NCBI GenBank assembly: GCA_900540475.1
Contig: UQGG01000006.1
Location: 62,001-126,000 of the forward strand
DNA: 64,000 bases
Reading direction: 5' to 3'
Source of the DNA: an uncultured Robinsoniella sp.
GTDB lineage: Bacteria > Bacillota > Clostridia > Lachnospirales > Lachnospiraceae
Below the pieces are notes generated by a model. It was not told the origin of the DNA and searched no databases. It was given only the letters and a program-made list of their open reading frames with translations. The position numbers and the translations under genes are program-made. Positions 16,236 through 25,199 of the stretch are shown here, piece after piece (position 1 is the first letter of the stretch; each line of letters begins with the position of its first letter).

Positions 16236-18182
16236 ATGGCAGAGAAAAAGCAGGCCAGAGGAACGGCGAAAAAGGCTGAGAACAAAGGGCTTTTGTTTGG
16301 CGATTTAGACCAGTATCTGTTTGGTCAGGGAACACATTATGATATTTATAAAAAACTGGGTGCACATCCGCAGAAAATCGGAGGGACAGACGGCGTTTAT
16401 TTCGCCGTCTGGGCACCAAATGCGGCAGATGTAAGTGTAATTGGGGAATTTAACGGCTGGAATGAGAAAGCCCATCCTATGAGGCGTATAGACCCTATTG
16501 GCGTGTACGAGGCATTCATACCGGAGGCATCTGTGGGCAGTCTCTATAAATATTATATCACTACCAAAGACGGACGGGCTTTATATAAAGCTGACCCATA
16601 TGCCAACCAGGCGGAAGTCAGGCCGGGAACGGCGTCCCGGATTGCCTGCATCAGCAACTTTAAATGGGGAGATGCGGGATGGATTGCTAAACGTGCCCAG
16701 ACAAATCAGGATGAAGAGCCGATTTCCATTTACGAAGTTCATCCGGGTTCCTGGAAGAAGCATCCCCGGCATGAGGGAGATGAGGACGGATTCTATAATT
16801 ATAAGGAGCTTGCCCATGATCTGGCGGATTACATAAAAGAGATGGGGTATACCCATGTGGAACTGATGGGAATTGCGGAGCATCCGTTTGACGGGTCCTG
16901 GGGATATCAGGTGACCGGGTATTATGCACCCACGTCCCGCTACGGAACGCCTGCAGACTTTATGTATTTTGTGAATTATATGCATAAAAATAAGATTGGT
17001 GTCATACTGGACTGGGTACCGGCGCATTTTCCAAAGGATGCCCACGGACTTGCAGAGTTTGACGGAACCAGTACATATGAATATGCAGACCCGAGAAAGG
17101 GTGAACATCCGGACTGGGGAACCAAAGTTTTTGATTTTGGAAAAAGTGAGGTTAAAAATTTCCTGATTGCCAATGCCCTTTTCTGGGTGGAGCAGTACCA
17201 CGTGGACGGATTGCGGGTGGATGCGGTAGCATCAATATTGTACCTGGATTACGGCAGAGAAAACGGTCAGTGGCTGCCTAATAAATACGGCGGCAATAAA
17301 AACCTGGAGGCAGTCGAGTTCTTCAAACACTTAAATACCGTTGTCCTGGGGCGCAACCACGGGACCCTTATGATTGCAGAAGAGTCAACGGCATGGCCCA
17401 AGGTTACCGGCAAAGCAGAAGAGGACGGGCTTGCTTTTTCCATGAAATGGAATATGGGATGGATGAATGATTTCCTGGAATATATGAAGCTGGATCCTTA
17501 TTTCAGGCAGTATAATCACCATAAGATGACATTTTCCATGACATACGCCTATGCGGAAAAGTACGTGCTGGTGCTGTCCCACGACGAGGTGGTTCATTTA
17601 AAATGTTCTATGATCAGCAAAATGCCGGGGCAGTATGATGATAAGTTTGCTAATTTGAAGGCGGCATATTCTTTTATGATCGGACATCCGGGGAAGAAGC
17701 TGCTGTTCATGGGACAGGAGTTTGCCCAGTTCCAGGAATGGAGCGAAGCCAGGGAGCTGGACTGGTATCTGCTGGGTGAAGAGAGACATGCCCAGATGCA
17801 GCATTTTGTAAAAGAGCTGCTCCATCTCTATAAAAAGACCCCGGCACTGTATGATCATGATTATGACCCGGGCGGATTTGAGTGGGTAAATGCAAATGAC
17901 AATGAAAGAAGTATATTTAGCTTTATCCGCCATTCTAAAAACGGAAAAAATAACCTTTTGTTTGTAATTAATTTTACTCCCGTTGAACGGAGCGATTATC
18001 GGGTGGGCGTTCCCAGAAGAAAGCAGTATAAGCTGATTCTGGACAGCAATGCCATCGAGTTTGGGGGAACCGGAAAAGTCCAGCCTGAAATCTACAAGGC
18101 AGTTAAAAAAGAGTGTGACGGCATGACGTATTCCTTTGGGTATGAACTGCCGGCGTATGGCGTGGCGGTATTTAAATTTTAA
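16236..18182 (+). CDS. glgB: 1,4-alpha-glucan branching enzyme
   Basis: A 648-residue GlgB. The N-terminus after a basic leader has the CBM48-type domain (GVYFAVWAPNAADVSVIGEFNGW). The GH13 barrel follows: IYEVHPGSWKKH, VILDWVPAHFPKD, HVDGLRVDAVAS with the nucleophile, MIAEESTAWP with the acid/base Glu, and VLSHDEVVH. The C-terminal beta domain ends ELPAYGVAVFKF. It introduces alpha-1,6 branches into glycogen. The usual partners glgC, glgD, glgA and glgP are not in the window, which makes the pairing with a TetR-controlled GH13 enzyme unusual. RBS GGGGTGAGAAG precedes ATG. Confidence 0.95.
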   Translation: MAEKKQARGTAKKAENKGLLFGDLDQYLFGQGTHYDIYKKLGAHPQKIGGTDGVYFAVWAPNAADVSVIGEFNGWNEKAHPMRRIDPIGVYEAFIPEASVGSLYKYYITTKDGRALYKADPYANQAEVRPGTASRIACISNFKWGDAGWIAKRAQTNQDEEPISIYEVHPGSWKKHPRHEGDEDGFYNYKELAHDLADYIKEMGYTHVELMGIAEHPFDGSWGYQVTGYYAPTSRYGTPADFMYFVNYMHKNKIGVILDWVPAHFPKDAHGLAEFDGTSTYEYADPRKGEHPDWGTKVFDFGKSEVKNFLIANALFWVEQYHVDGLRVDAVASILYLDYGRENGQWLPNKYGGNKNLEAVEFFKHLNTVVLGRNHGTLMIAEESTAWPKVTGKAEEDGLAFSMKWNMGWMNDFLEYMKLDPYFRQYNHHKMTFSMTYAYAEKYVLVLSHDEVVHLKCSMISKMPGQYDDKFANLKAAYSFMIGHPGKKLLFMGQEFAQFQEWSEARELDWYLLGEERHAQMQHFVKELLHLYKKTPALYDHDYDPGGFEWVNANDNERSIFSFIRHSKNGKNNLLFVINFTPVERSDYRVGVPRRKQYKLILDSNAIEFGGTGKVQPEIYKAVKKECDGMTYSFGYELPAYGVAVFKF

Positions 18183-18221
18183 CCGATGGAACGGGGACGG
18201 TAAATTAATATTAATTATATC

Positions 18222-18266
18222 AAAGCTTATAAAATGAGTGCTTGTTGCTTGTTTTATAAGCTTTTT
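18222..18266 (+). terminator. Intrinsic terminator after glgB
   Basis: AAAGCTTATAAAA (18222-18234) pairs perfectly with TTTTATAAGCTTT (18252-18264), 13 bp, ending in a T-run. Confidence 0.85.
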
Positions 18267-18334
18267 GGTAATTTTGCCCTACTCCCACAAAGTATCCTTA
18301 ATCAGCTAAACCCCATATGCATTTAATAGAACAC

Positions 18335-18414
18335 TATAAATCGTTCGCTGCAGTACCAGAGACTGTTTTAAAATTCATTAGATTACTTAAATATGAGTAA
18401 AATAACGATTTATA
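18335..18414. repeat. Spaced 11-bp inverted repeat
   Basis: TATAAATCGTT (18335-18345) and AACGATTTATA (18404-18414) are perfect inverted copies 58 bp apart in the gap between glgB and the LacI gene. They could be a looping regulatory site or the ends of a small element; the rest of the 18267-18445 gap shows nothing else. Confidence 0.4.
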
Positions 18415-18446
18415 TGTTTCATTATGCAGTTTTATGAATAAATAGA

Positions 18447-18530
18447 TATAACGTTTTACCAGTTGAATTTAAAGGGGTTTTAGTGTTATACTTAGAGCTG
18501 GGGAGAAGTTTAGTTAAAAGTTTTACTAAA
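18447..18530 (+). promoter_or_regulatory. LacI-gene promoter flanked by two operator-like sites
   Basis: TTGAAT (18463-18468), 18-bp spacer, TATACT (18487-18492). Directly upstream is TATAACGTTTTACC (18447-18460), whose complement GGTAAAACGTTATA matches the operator-like site at 19779-19794. Downstream of the start point, a partial dyad TTTAGT...ACTAAA (18509-18530) contains the complement AGTAAAACTTTTAA. The shared core TAAAAC(G)TT suggests autoregulation by the LacI protein. Confidence 0.6.
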
Positions 18531-18572
18531 TGTTTATCTCTAAAATATTTTACAGGGGAGGAATATATCGTT

Positions 18573-19631
18573 ATGGCGACTATCAAAGAGGTGGCGAAAG
18601 AATGCGGCGTTTCTATTGCTACGGTTTCCAATATTCTGAATGGCAAAGGAAGGGTTGGGGAAGAGACAAAGGAACGCATTCTTAAGACAGCAAAAGAAAT
18701 GGGATATGTGCCAAATATGATGGCGAAAAATCTCAAACAGCGCAGTTCCAGGACTATTGGAATTATTACAGAAGACCTGACGGTATTTAACTGCGTGGAA
18801 ATTGTGGACGGCATAAATGAATACCTGGAAGAAAAGGATTATACGTTTCTGCTGGGGAACCTGAGGCTTTATAAAAAATATGACAATGCTTTTTATCACC
18901 ATGAGGATTATAAAAAGCAGGTTGAAGAAGAATTCTTAATTATGCAGAGCAAGCAGGTAGAGGGCATTATTTATATCGGGGCACACTGCCGTGAGATAAA
19001 GAGTATCCCCAAGGGGCTGAAGTGTCCGCTGGTGGTGGCGTACGGCTTTGCCGGCAATAAAGAGATCCCGTCCGTTGTATTTGACGATGAACAGGCAGCT
19101 TATGAAGCTACCCTGGAATTGATCCGGGAGGGACATAACCGCATAGGCGTTATATCAGGAGATAAAGACAGTCTCCATACTTTTTCCAGAATGGTGGGAC
19201 ATCAAAAAGCATTATATGAGAACAAGATCTTATATAACCCGGCGCTGAACGTGACGGGGAACTGGCTGAGAAGCATGGGATATGAGGCGTGCGGACAATT
19301 GCTGAAGGAAGACGTGACGGCGATTTTTGCTATGAGTGACGTGATGGCGCTGGGAGTTTACGACTATGCCAATGACCATGGTGTGGAGATCGGAAAAGAT
19401 ATTGCCCTGATTGGAATTGATGACAGGCAGTTCAGTACGGCGTTTAAGCCGGCACTGACCACAATGGCTCTGCCTCTTCATGAAATCGGGAAAAAGGCTG
19501 CGGAAATTGTGGTGGAACAGGTAGAAGGCACCTTGGAAGGGGAACCGGTCTATCCCTATAAAATCAGATGCAGGCTAAAGAGAAGACAGTCCGTGGATAA
19601 AACGATTAAGCGAGAAATAGATGATATTTAG
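18573..19631 (+). CDS. LacI/GalR-family transcriptional regulator
   Basis: Start at ATG 18573 after GGGGAGG; the frame continues upstream to 18483 but crosses the promoter. The 352-residue protein begins with the LacI helix-turn-helix and hinge (TIKEVAKECGVSIATVSNILNGKGRV, then YVPNMMAKNLKQ) followed by a periplasmic-binding-protein-like sugar-sensing domain (ALIGIDDRQF near 290). It most likely represses itself and the arabinan-degradation operon that starts 215 bp downstream, through sites with a TAAAACGTT core at 18447, about 18514 and 19779. The inducer is probably an arabinose-type sugar; inferred from neighbours. Confidence 0.9.
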   Translation: MATIKEVAKECGVSIATVSNILNGKGRVGEETKERILKTAKEMGYVPNMMAKNLKQRSSRTIGIITEDLTVFNCVEIVDGINEYLEEKDYTFLLGNLRLYKKYDNAFYHHEDYKKQVEEEFLIMQSKQVEGIIYIGAHCREIKSIPKGLKCPLVVAYGFAGNKEIPSVVFDDEQAAYEATLELIREGHNRIGVISGDKDSLHTFSRMVGHQKALYENKILYNPALNVTGNWLRSMGYEACGQLLKEDVTAIFAMSDVMALGVYDYANDHGVEIGKDIALIGIDDRQFSTAFKPALTTMALPLHEIGKKAAEIVVEQVEGTLEGEPVYPYKIRCRLKRRQSVDKTIKREIDDI

Positions 19632-19679
19632 TGTATATAATGATTGGAAATATTTAGACTAAAGGAATATGAATGTGTT

Positions 19680-19717
19680 AATATGTACATGTGAATTGGC
19701 ATGTACATATTTTTTTT
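19680..19717 (+). terminator. Intrinsic terminator after the LacI gene
   Basis: AATATGTACATG (19680-19691) and CATGTACATATT (19700-19711) form a perfect 12-bp stem with an 8-nt loop, followed by a run of T to 19717. Confidence 0.9.
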
Positions 19718-19739
19718 GACATTTTTGTGAAAAAAAGTA

Positions 19740-19794
19740 TTGCATTATTTTGGTAATTGTAGTATAGTACTGATATCAGATAAAACGTTTAATC
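19740..19794 (+). promoter_or_regulatory. Promoter and LacI-type operator of the arabinan operon
   Basis: TTGCAT (19740-19745), 17-bp spacer, TATAGT (19763-19768). The near-palindrome GATAAAACGTTTAATC (19779-19794) lies at the start point, an effective position for LacI-type repression. Its core equals the sites in front of the LacI gene. Confidence 0.65.
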
Positions 19795-19845
19795 AAAACC
19801 CGCTGGACATAGCGTTGGTACCGATAAGAAACGACGGAGGCATTT

Positions 19846-21783
19846 ATGGAAAAACTAACCTTAGTTGAACTAAACCGTACAAAGATACGGGATTCCTACT
19901 GGGATAGATATATAGACCTGGTGAAGAGTACGATTATCCCTTATCAGTGGAATATTTTGAATGATAATATACCGGATGTTCAGACAAGCCATGGGTTGAT
20001 GAATTTTAAAATTGCAGCAAAAAGAGAAACCGGTGAATTTTACGGAGTTGTTTTTCAGGACACAGATGTAGCAAAGTGGTTAGAGGCAGTTGCACTTTCC
20101 CTGGCATCAAAGAAAGATGACGAGCTGGAGCATACAGCAGATGAAGTCATTGATTTGATTGCAGAAGCACAGCAGCCAGATGGTTATATTAATACATATT
20201 TTACTATTAAGGAACCGGATAAACGCTGGAGTAACCTGGAAGAAGGACATGAGCTTTATACGGCAGGACATCTGATGGAAGCGGCGGCAGCATATTACAA
20301 AGCTACGGGCAAAAAAAAGTTTTTAGACTGTATCTGCAAATTTGCAGACTTGATATGCAATGTATTTTCTCCTCGGCATAATAAGGATGGATATCCGGGG
20401 CATCAGGAAGTGGAGATAGGGCTTGTAAAGTTATATGAAGTAACCGGTAATAAAGCTTATCTGGCACAGGCAAAAGAGTTTCTGGAACGAAGGGGAAGGG
20501 AACCCAATTATTTTCTGGAAGAAGAGAAAAGACCGGATTATAAAAGGATTTTTCCGGAGTTTGAAAATTACCTGCCCCTGTACTCCCAGTCCCATAAACC
20601 GGTACGGGAGCAGGATACGGCTGAGGGGCATGCGGTGCGGGCGGTTTATATGTACTGTGCCATGGCGGATGTAGCCTATGAGTATCAGGATCAGGAGCTG
20701 TTCCAGGTATGCACGGCACTATGGGATGATATTACACACCGGAAGATGTACATAACGGGAAGCATCGGCAGTTCCGGAATCCTGGAACGTTTTACCACAG
20801 GGTATGATCTTCCCAACAACTGTAATTATTCGGAAACGTGTGCATCAATCGGGCTTGCGCTCTTTGGAAGAAGAATGGCACAGATTACAAGGGACAGTAA
20901 GTATATGGATGTGGTGGAACGGGCATTGTACAATACACTTTTATCCGGAGTTGCAATGGACGGGCAGAGTTTCTTCTATGTAAATCCCCTGGAGGTATGG
21001 CCGGATAACTGTCTCCCCCGAACATCCATGGAACATGTAAAGCCGGTCCGGCAAAAATGGTTTGGAGTTGCATGCTGTCCGCCAAATATAGCAAGGACGC
21101 TGGCATCAATTGGAGAATACATTTATTTTTATGATCGTTCTTCTGTCTGGATTAACCTGTTTATCTCAAGTGAGACAAGCATGGAGATAGAAGGGCACCC
21201 GGTTCATCTGAGTCAGAAAACGGCATTCCCAAATGACGGAAATATAGAAATTTCCATTGAGAATGAAGATGAAGCGGAGTTTGAATTGGCTATTCGGATA
21301 CCTGAATACGTGAAAAAGTATGACCTTATGCTGGATGGAAAGCCGGCTGCGGCAAAAGTGCAAATGGGCTATGCAAAAGTAATGATTTCAGGAAAAAATC
21401 CTTCGTTGGTTTATAAATTTGCACTTGCTCCCAGAATTCTGCGAGCCAATCCCCTGGTAAAAGAGGATGTTGGCAAGATTGCAGTAATGAAAGGTCCTGT
21501 AGTGTATTGCCTGGAAGAAGTGGACAATGGAAAAAATCTTCCGGCAGTATTTTTGGACCCGGAGCAGGAACTGCAGGAAAGCTATGAAGAAAATCTACTG
21601 GGAGGAACTACAATAATCCGGACAGCAGGGAAAAAAGTGACGACAGATGGGTGGCAGAGCAACGAACTATATAAAGAATCTGATCTCACAATGGAAAGTA
21701 TACCGTTAATGTTTGTCCCCTATCCATACTGGGGGAACCGCCGTACAGGCGAAATGTTAGTGTGGGTGAAAGAGTTTATCTAA
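19846..21783 (+). CDS. GH127 beta-L-arabinofuranosidase
   Basis: A 645-residue protein without signal peptide. It has the (alpha/alpha)6-barrel features of GH127: QPDGYINTYF, EGHELYTAGHLMEAA, GHQEVEIGLVKLYEVTG, the GSIGSSG segment and GVACCPPNIAR, where the first Cys of the CCPP motif is the expected catalytic nucleophile bound to zinc in the characterised Bifidobacterium enzyme HypBA1. The C-terminus is a beta domain. The enzyme releases beta-L-arabinofuranose from plant hydroxyproline-rich glycoproteins or arabino-oligosaccharides. First gene of the operon, preceded by an operator-bearing promoter and a GACGGAGG ribosome site. Confidence 0.9.
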   Translation: MEKLTLVELNRTKIRDSYWDRYIDLVKSTIIPYQWNILNDNIPDVQTSHGLMNFKIAAKRETGEFYGVVFQDTDVAKWLEAVALSLASKKDDELEHTADEVIDLIAEAQQPDGYINTYFTIKEPDKRWSNLEEGHELYTAGHLMEAAAAYYKATGKKKFLDCICKFADLICNVFSPRHNKDGYPGHQEVEIGLVKLYEVTGNKAYLAQAKEFLERRGREPNYFLEEEKRPDYKRIFPEFENYLPLYSQSHKPVREQDTAEGHAVRAVYMYCAMADVAYEYQDQELFQVCTALWDDITHRKMYITGSIGSSGILERFTTGYDLPNNCNYSETCASIGLALFGRRMAQITRDSKYMDVVERALYNTLLSGVAMDGQSFFYVNPLEVWPDNCLPRTSMEHVKPVRQKWFGVACCPPNIARTLASIGEYIYFYDRSSVWINLFISSETSMEIEGHPVHLSQKTAFPNDGNIEISIENEDEAEFELAIRIPEYVKKYDLMLDGKPAAAKVQMGYAKVMISGKNPSLVYKFALAPRILRANPLVKEDVGKIAVMKGPVVYCLEEVDNGKNLPAVFLDPEQELQESYEENLLGGTTIIRTAGKKVTTDGWQSNELYKESDLTMESIPLMFVPYPYWGNRRTGEMLVWVKEFI

Positions 21784-21795
21784 GGAGGAAGAAAG

Positions 21796-23229
21796 ATGAA
21801 AAAAAGAAGCAGAGTATTAGGGGTTTTATTAGCAACAGTCATGGCAGCTGCAAGTCTTGCAGGATGTGGAGGCAGCGCCGGAACAACAGAAGCCGTAAAA
21901 GGGACTACAGCAGAGACCACAGCAGCGGGTACTGAAGCGGCAGAGACTAAGGCAACGGAGAAAGCATCGGCTGAAACAGAAGCAGCAGATTCAGAAAAAG
22001 CAACCACAGCTGCAAGTGCAGACGCTACCGAACTGGAAATGTGGACCTTCGTGGAACTTCACGGAAACCATTTTCAGGATATGGCTCAGAAATGGAATGA
22101 GGCAAATCCGGACCGCCAGGTCAGCTTAAACGTTAATGTACTTCCTTATGAAGACATGCATAATAAACTTCAGATTGCCCTTCAGTCAGGAGAGGGCGCG
22201 CCGGATATCGTAGATATTGAGCTTGGTAAATTTGCCAACTTCTTAAAAGGGGAACCTCAGTTAGAAGCTTTAAATGACGCAATTGATCCTTACAGAGAAG
22301 ACATTGTAGCTTCCAGAATTGAACTTTACAGCAAAGACGGACAAAACTATGGTATTCCAAGCCATGTAGGTGCAACCGTAGCTTTCTATAACACGGAAAT
22401 GTTAGAAGCAGCTGACATCGATTATACCACAATTAAAACTTATGCTGATTTAAAAGAAGCAGGTCTTAAATTAAAAGAAGCAACCGGCAAATACATCATT
22501 TCGGCAGATACCAGTGCATTATGGCAGTTAAACGACCTGATTGCACAGCAGAAAAAAGACTGGGTAGATGAAGCAGGCAATGTAAATGTAAATATTCCGG
22601 AAGCACAAAAAGGACTGGAAACTTTAAAAGATCTCCAGACGGCAGGAGTTGCAACTACAATTCCAGGCGGCAACCCGGATACAGAAGAAGCTTACGCTTA
22701 CTATAATGCAGGTGAAGTGGCATGTGCGATTATGCCAATGTGGCAGATGTCCAGATATACCAGCTATATGACCGATTTAAAAGGTAAAATTGCAATTGCT
22801 CCGGCTCCGGTTCTGGAAGAAGGAATGCCATCTTCAGTCGGCGGCGGCGGAACAGGTACCTGTGTTACAAACCAGTGCAGCGATGTTCAGCTGGCAAAAG
22901 ATTTCCTTGCTTATGCAAAACTCAGCGTAGACGGCAATATCGGTCTGTGGAATAACCTTGGATTCGACCCATGCAACATGGATGTATGGACTATGGAAGA
23001 GGTAACACACAATCCGGATAATGAATTTGTACAGTATTTTAAAAACAACCCATTTGACGTATTAAATGAAATTAAAGATCAGATTGGACTGATTAAATCT
23101 ACAGAAGCTTATCCGGCAATCAACAGCACATTCAGTGCAACTACTTTAAATGCAATTTTTGACAGCGACCAGGACATCACTACGGCTCTGGAAGAGGCGC
23201 AGTCACAGATTGAAAATGAATTACAATAG
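21796..23229 (+). CDS. ABC transporter sugar-binding lipoprotein
   Basis: A 477-residue extracellular solute-binding protein of the carbohydrate-uptake type. The N-terminal lipoprotein signal ends in the lipobox LAGC (Cys23), followed by an unusually long Thr/Ala/Glu-rich linker to about residue 75, then the binding domain (LEMWTFVELHGNHFQDMAQKW onward). It is anchored to the membrane and delivers oligosaccharide to the permeases encoded next. By its neighbours (GH127, GH51) the ligand is probably an arabino-oligosaccharide, making it comparable to AraN. Spacing of 12 bp from GH127 indicates cotranscription; a hairpin follows the gene. Confidence 0.9.
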   Translation: MKKRSRVLGVLLATVMAAASLAGCGGSAGTTEAVKGTTAETTAAGTEAAETKATEKASAETEAADSEKATTAASADATELEMWTFVELHGNHFQDMAQKWNEANPDRQVSLNVNVLPYEDMHNKLQIALQSGEGAPDIVDIELGKFANFLKGEPQLEALNDAIDPYREDIVASRIELYSKDGQNYGIPSHVGATVAFYNTEMLEAADIDYTTIKTYADLKEAGLKLKEATGKYIISADTSALWQLNDLIAQQKKDWVDEAGNVNVNIPEAQKGLETLKDLQTAGVATTIPGGNPDTEEAYAYYNAGEVACAIMPMWQMSRYTSYMTDLKGKIAIAPAPVLEEGMPSSVGGGGTGTCVTNQCSDVQLAKDFLAYAKLSVDGNIGLWNNLGFDPCNMDVWTMEEVTHNPDNEFVQYFKNNPFDVLNEIKDQIGLIKSTEAYPAINSTFSATTLNAIFDSDQDITTALEEAQSQIENELQ

Positions 23230-23265
23230 GTGGGTGCCTCGCTTTGTGAGATGTGACAGCTAAAA

Positions 23266-23297
23266 ACAGGGGGGCGTAGAAAGCTACGTTCCCCTGT
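23266..23297 (+). promoter_or_regulatory. Intra-operon stem-loop after the binding-protein gene
   Basis: ACAGGGGGGCGTAG pairs over 14 positions (two G-T wobbles) with CTACGTTCCCCTGT, loop AAAG, then CTTTG with no long T-run. It probably stabilises the upstream mRNA end or terminates partially, giving more binding protein than permease. Confidence 0.7.
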
Positions 23298-23381
23298 CTT
23301 TGTAAAAAGGAACACGGAATGCAGAGTTCGGGAATGGAGAATTCCGTCCTGAATCATGCAAATGGTGAAAGGGGTAGAAAA

Positions 23382-24323
23382 ATGAGTGGCAGGAAGACGG
23401 TACAGGTACAACAGCAGGAAGAAAAAAAATTGAATTTCCGGAAATTATTATATTCCCAGAAAATAGCACCTTATGTGTTCATACTTCCGTTTGTCTTAAC
23501 GTTTTTAATATTTTGGCTGTTTCCGTTGGCGAAGGCCGGAGTTATGAGTTTCCAGGAGGTTCTGCCGGGGCAGACATCCTTTGTGGGAATTAAAAATTAC
23601 AGTAAATTAGCAGGCGACCGGATCTTTAAAATAGCTCTCTGGAACAGTCTGAAATATATGATCGGGACACTGGTTCTCTTAATACCGATTCCCATGCTGC
23701 TGGCATACATGATTAACAGTAAATTGATGGTGGCAAAAGAAATGTTTAAATCCGTATTTTTTGTACCGATTCTCACCTCCATTGTGGTTGCGGGTACTAT
23801 TTTCCGCCTTATGTTTGGCGAAATGGACTCTGCATTTATGAACAGCATTATGACTGCGCTGGGATTAGAGCCGGTAAAATGGCTGAAAAACAGTTTTACC
23901 GCATACGTGGCGCTGCTGTTTCTAGCCTGCTGGCGGTGGATGGGTGTCAATATGCTGTATTTTATCTCCGGGCTAAACGGCATTCCAACAGAACTTTACG
24001 AGTCGGCATCCATTGACGGAGCCACTTCTTTTAAGAAGTTTATCTATGTGACACTGCCTATGTTAAAACCGACTATAACTTATGTTCTTACAATCAGTAT
24101 TTACGGCGGTCTGGCGATGTTCACAGAAAGCTACATGCTGTGGGCAGGAAAGGATTCCCCTCAGAATATCGGTCTTACCATCGTTGGCTACCTGTATCGG
24201 CAGGGAATCCAGAAAAATGAAATGGGTTATGCGGCAGCAGTCGGAGTCATCCTGCTGGCAATAACTATGGTGATCAATATTGCGCAGCTGACGTTTTCAG
24301 GCATGTTTAAGAAGGAGGACTAA
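23382..24323 (+). CDS. ABC transporter permease (MalF/AraP-like)
   Basis: Start placed at ATG 23382 (GAAAGGGG upstream); an in-frame ATG at 23319 lies closer to the preceding hairpin and lacks a good site. The 313-residue protein has six predicted membrane segments and the EAA loop typical of binding-protein-dependent permeases (ESASIDGATSFKKFIYVTLPMLKPT). It forms the channel with the next gene's product. No ATPase is encoded here, so the importer probably shares a general MsmX/MsmK-type ATPase encoded elsewhere. Confidence 0.9.
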   Translation: MSGRKTVQVQQQEEKKLNFRKLLYSQKIAPYVFILPFVLTFLIFWLFPLAKAGVMSFQEVLPGQTSFVGIKNYSKLAGDRIFKIALWNSLKYMIGTLVLLIPIPMLLAYMINSKLMVAKEMFKSVFFVPILTSIVVAGTIFRLMFGEMDSAFMNSIMTALGLEPVKWLKNSFTAYVALLFLACWRWMGVNMLYFISGLNGIPTELYESASIDGATSFKKFIYVTLPMLKPTITYVLTISIYGGLAMFTESYMLWAGKDSPQNIGLTIVGYLYRQGIQKNEMGYAAAVGVILLAITMVINIAQLTFSGMFKKED

Positions 24324-24327
24324 TGGG

Positions 24328-25185
24328 ATGGCACAGCAAAATGTGGGTGGAAAAACAAAAATTATATGGATGAAAATCTTCTTATTCGTATTCTTTACGC
24401 TGTTAGCAATTGTCATACTGGTGCCCTTTGCCGCAATGGTAATCGCCAGCTTTAAAGATGGTAAAGAACTGATCCAGTATGGACTGAACCTGAAGATTGA
24501 ACCGGAAAAGATGAGCCTTAAGAATTATGTTTATCTGTTTACCGGTGAGCACAGTTATTTTACCTGGTTTATTAACAGTGTATTTCTCACAGTGGTCCAG
24601 GTAGTACTGACCCTTTTGGTGAGTGCCTGTGTGGGATACGGATTTGCGGCTTACAATTTTAAAGGGAAAAATTTCTTCTTTGTATGTGTACTTCTGATCT
24701 TAATGGTACCATTCGAAATTTTGATGCTCCCATTATATAACCAGATGATCGGCATGAAACTCAGCAATACATATACCGGAATTGTCCTGCCTTTTATGGC
24801 AAATGCCTCCACTATTTTCTTCTTTCGTCAATACCTGGAAGGTATTCCCAAAGAATTAATTTCCGCAGGGCGTGTGGATGGAGCAACTGAATATGGAATC
24901 TTTGCAAGGCTGATTTTCCCAATTATGAAACCGGCAATGGCTTCTATGGCGATTTTAAACGGCATGACTTACTGGAATAACTTTCTGTGGCCGCTGTTGA
25001 TTTTAAGGGATGATAAGAAGTACACCCTGCCAATCGGTCTGAATACGTTATTGACACCTTATGGAAACAATTATGACCTGCTGATCGTGGGTTCCTGCTT
25101 CTCGGTAATTCCCATATTAATTCTGTTCCTCTGTTTTCAGAAGTATTTTATAGAAGGTATGGTAGCGGGAGCCGTGAAAGGTTGA
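24328..25185 (+). CDS. ABC transporter permease (MalG/AraQ-like)
   Basis: A 285-residue permease with six membrane segments and the EAA motif SAGRVDGATEYGIFARLIFPIMKPAMAS (split motif near residues 171-198). Its start lies 4 bp after the stop of the first permease gene, with AAGGAGG overlapping the end of that gene. The last codons overlap the region holding the GH51 ribosome site, indicating tight coupling. Partner of the MalF-like permease in oligosaccharide import. Confidence 0.9.
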   Translation: MAQQNVGGKTKIIWMKIFLFVFFTLLAIVILVPFAAMVIASFKDGKELIQYGLNLKIEPEKMSLKNYVYLFTGEHSYFTWFINSVFLTVVQVVLTLLVSACVGYGFAAYNFKGKNFFFVCVLLILMVPFEILMLPLYNQMIGMKLSNTYTGIVLPFMANASTIFFFRQYLEGIPKELISAGRVDGATEYGIFARLIFPIMKPAMASMAILNGMTYWNNFLWPLLILRDDKKYTLPIGLNTLLTPYGNNYDLLIVGSCFSVIPILILFLCFQKYFIEGMVAGAVKG

Positions 25186-25199
25186 TGGAGGATATGAAT

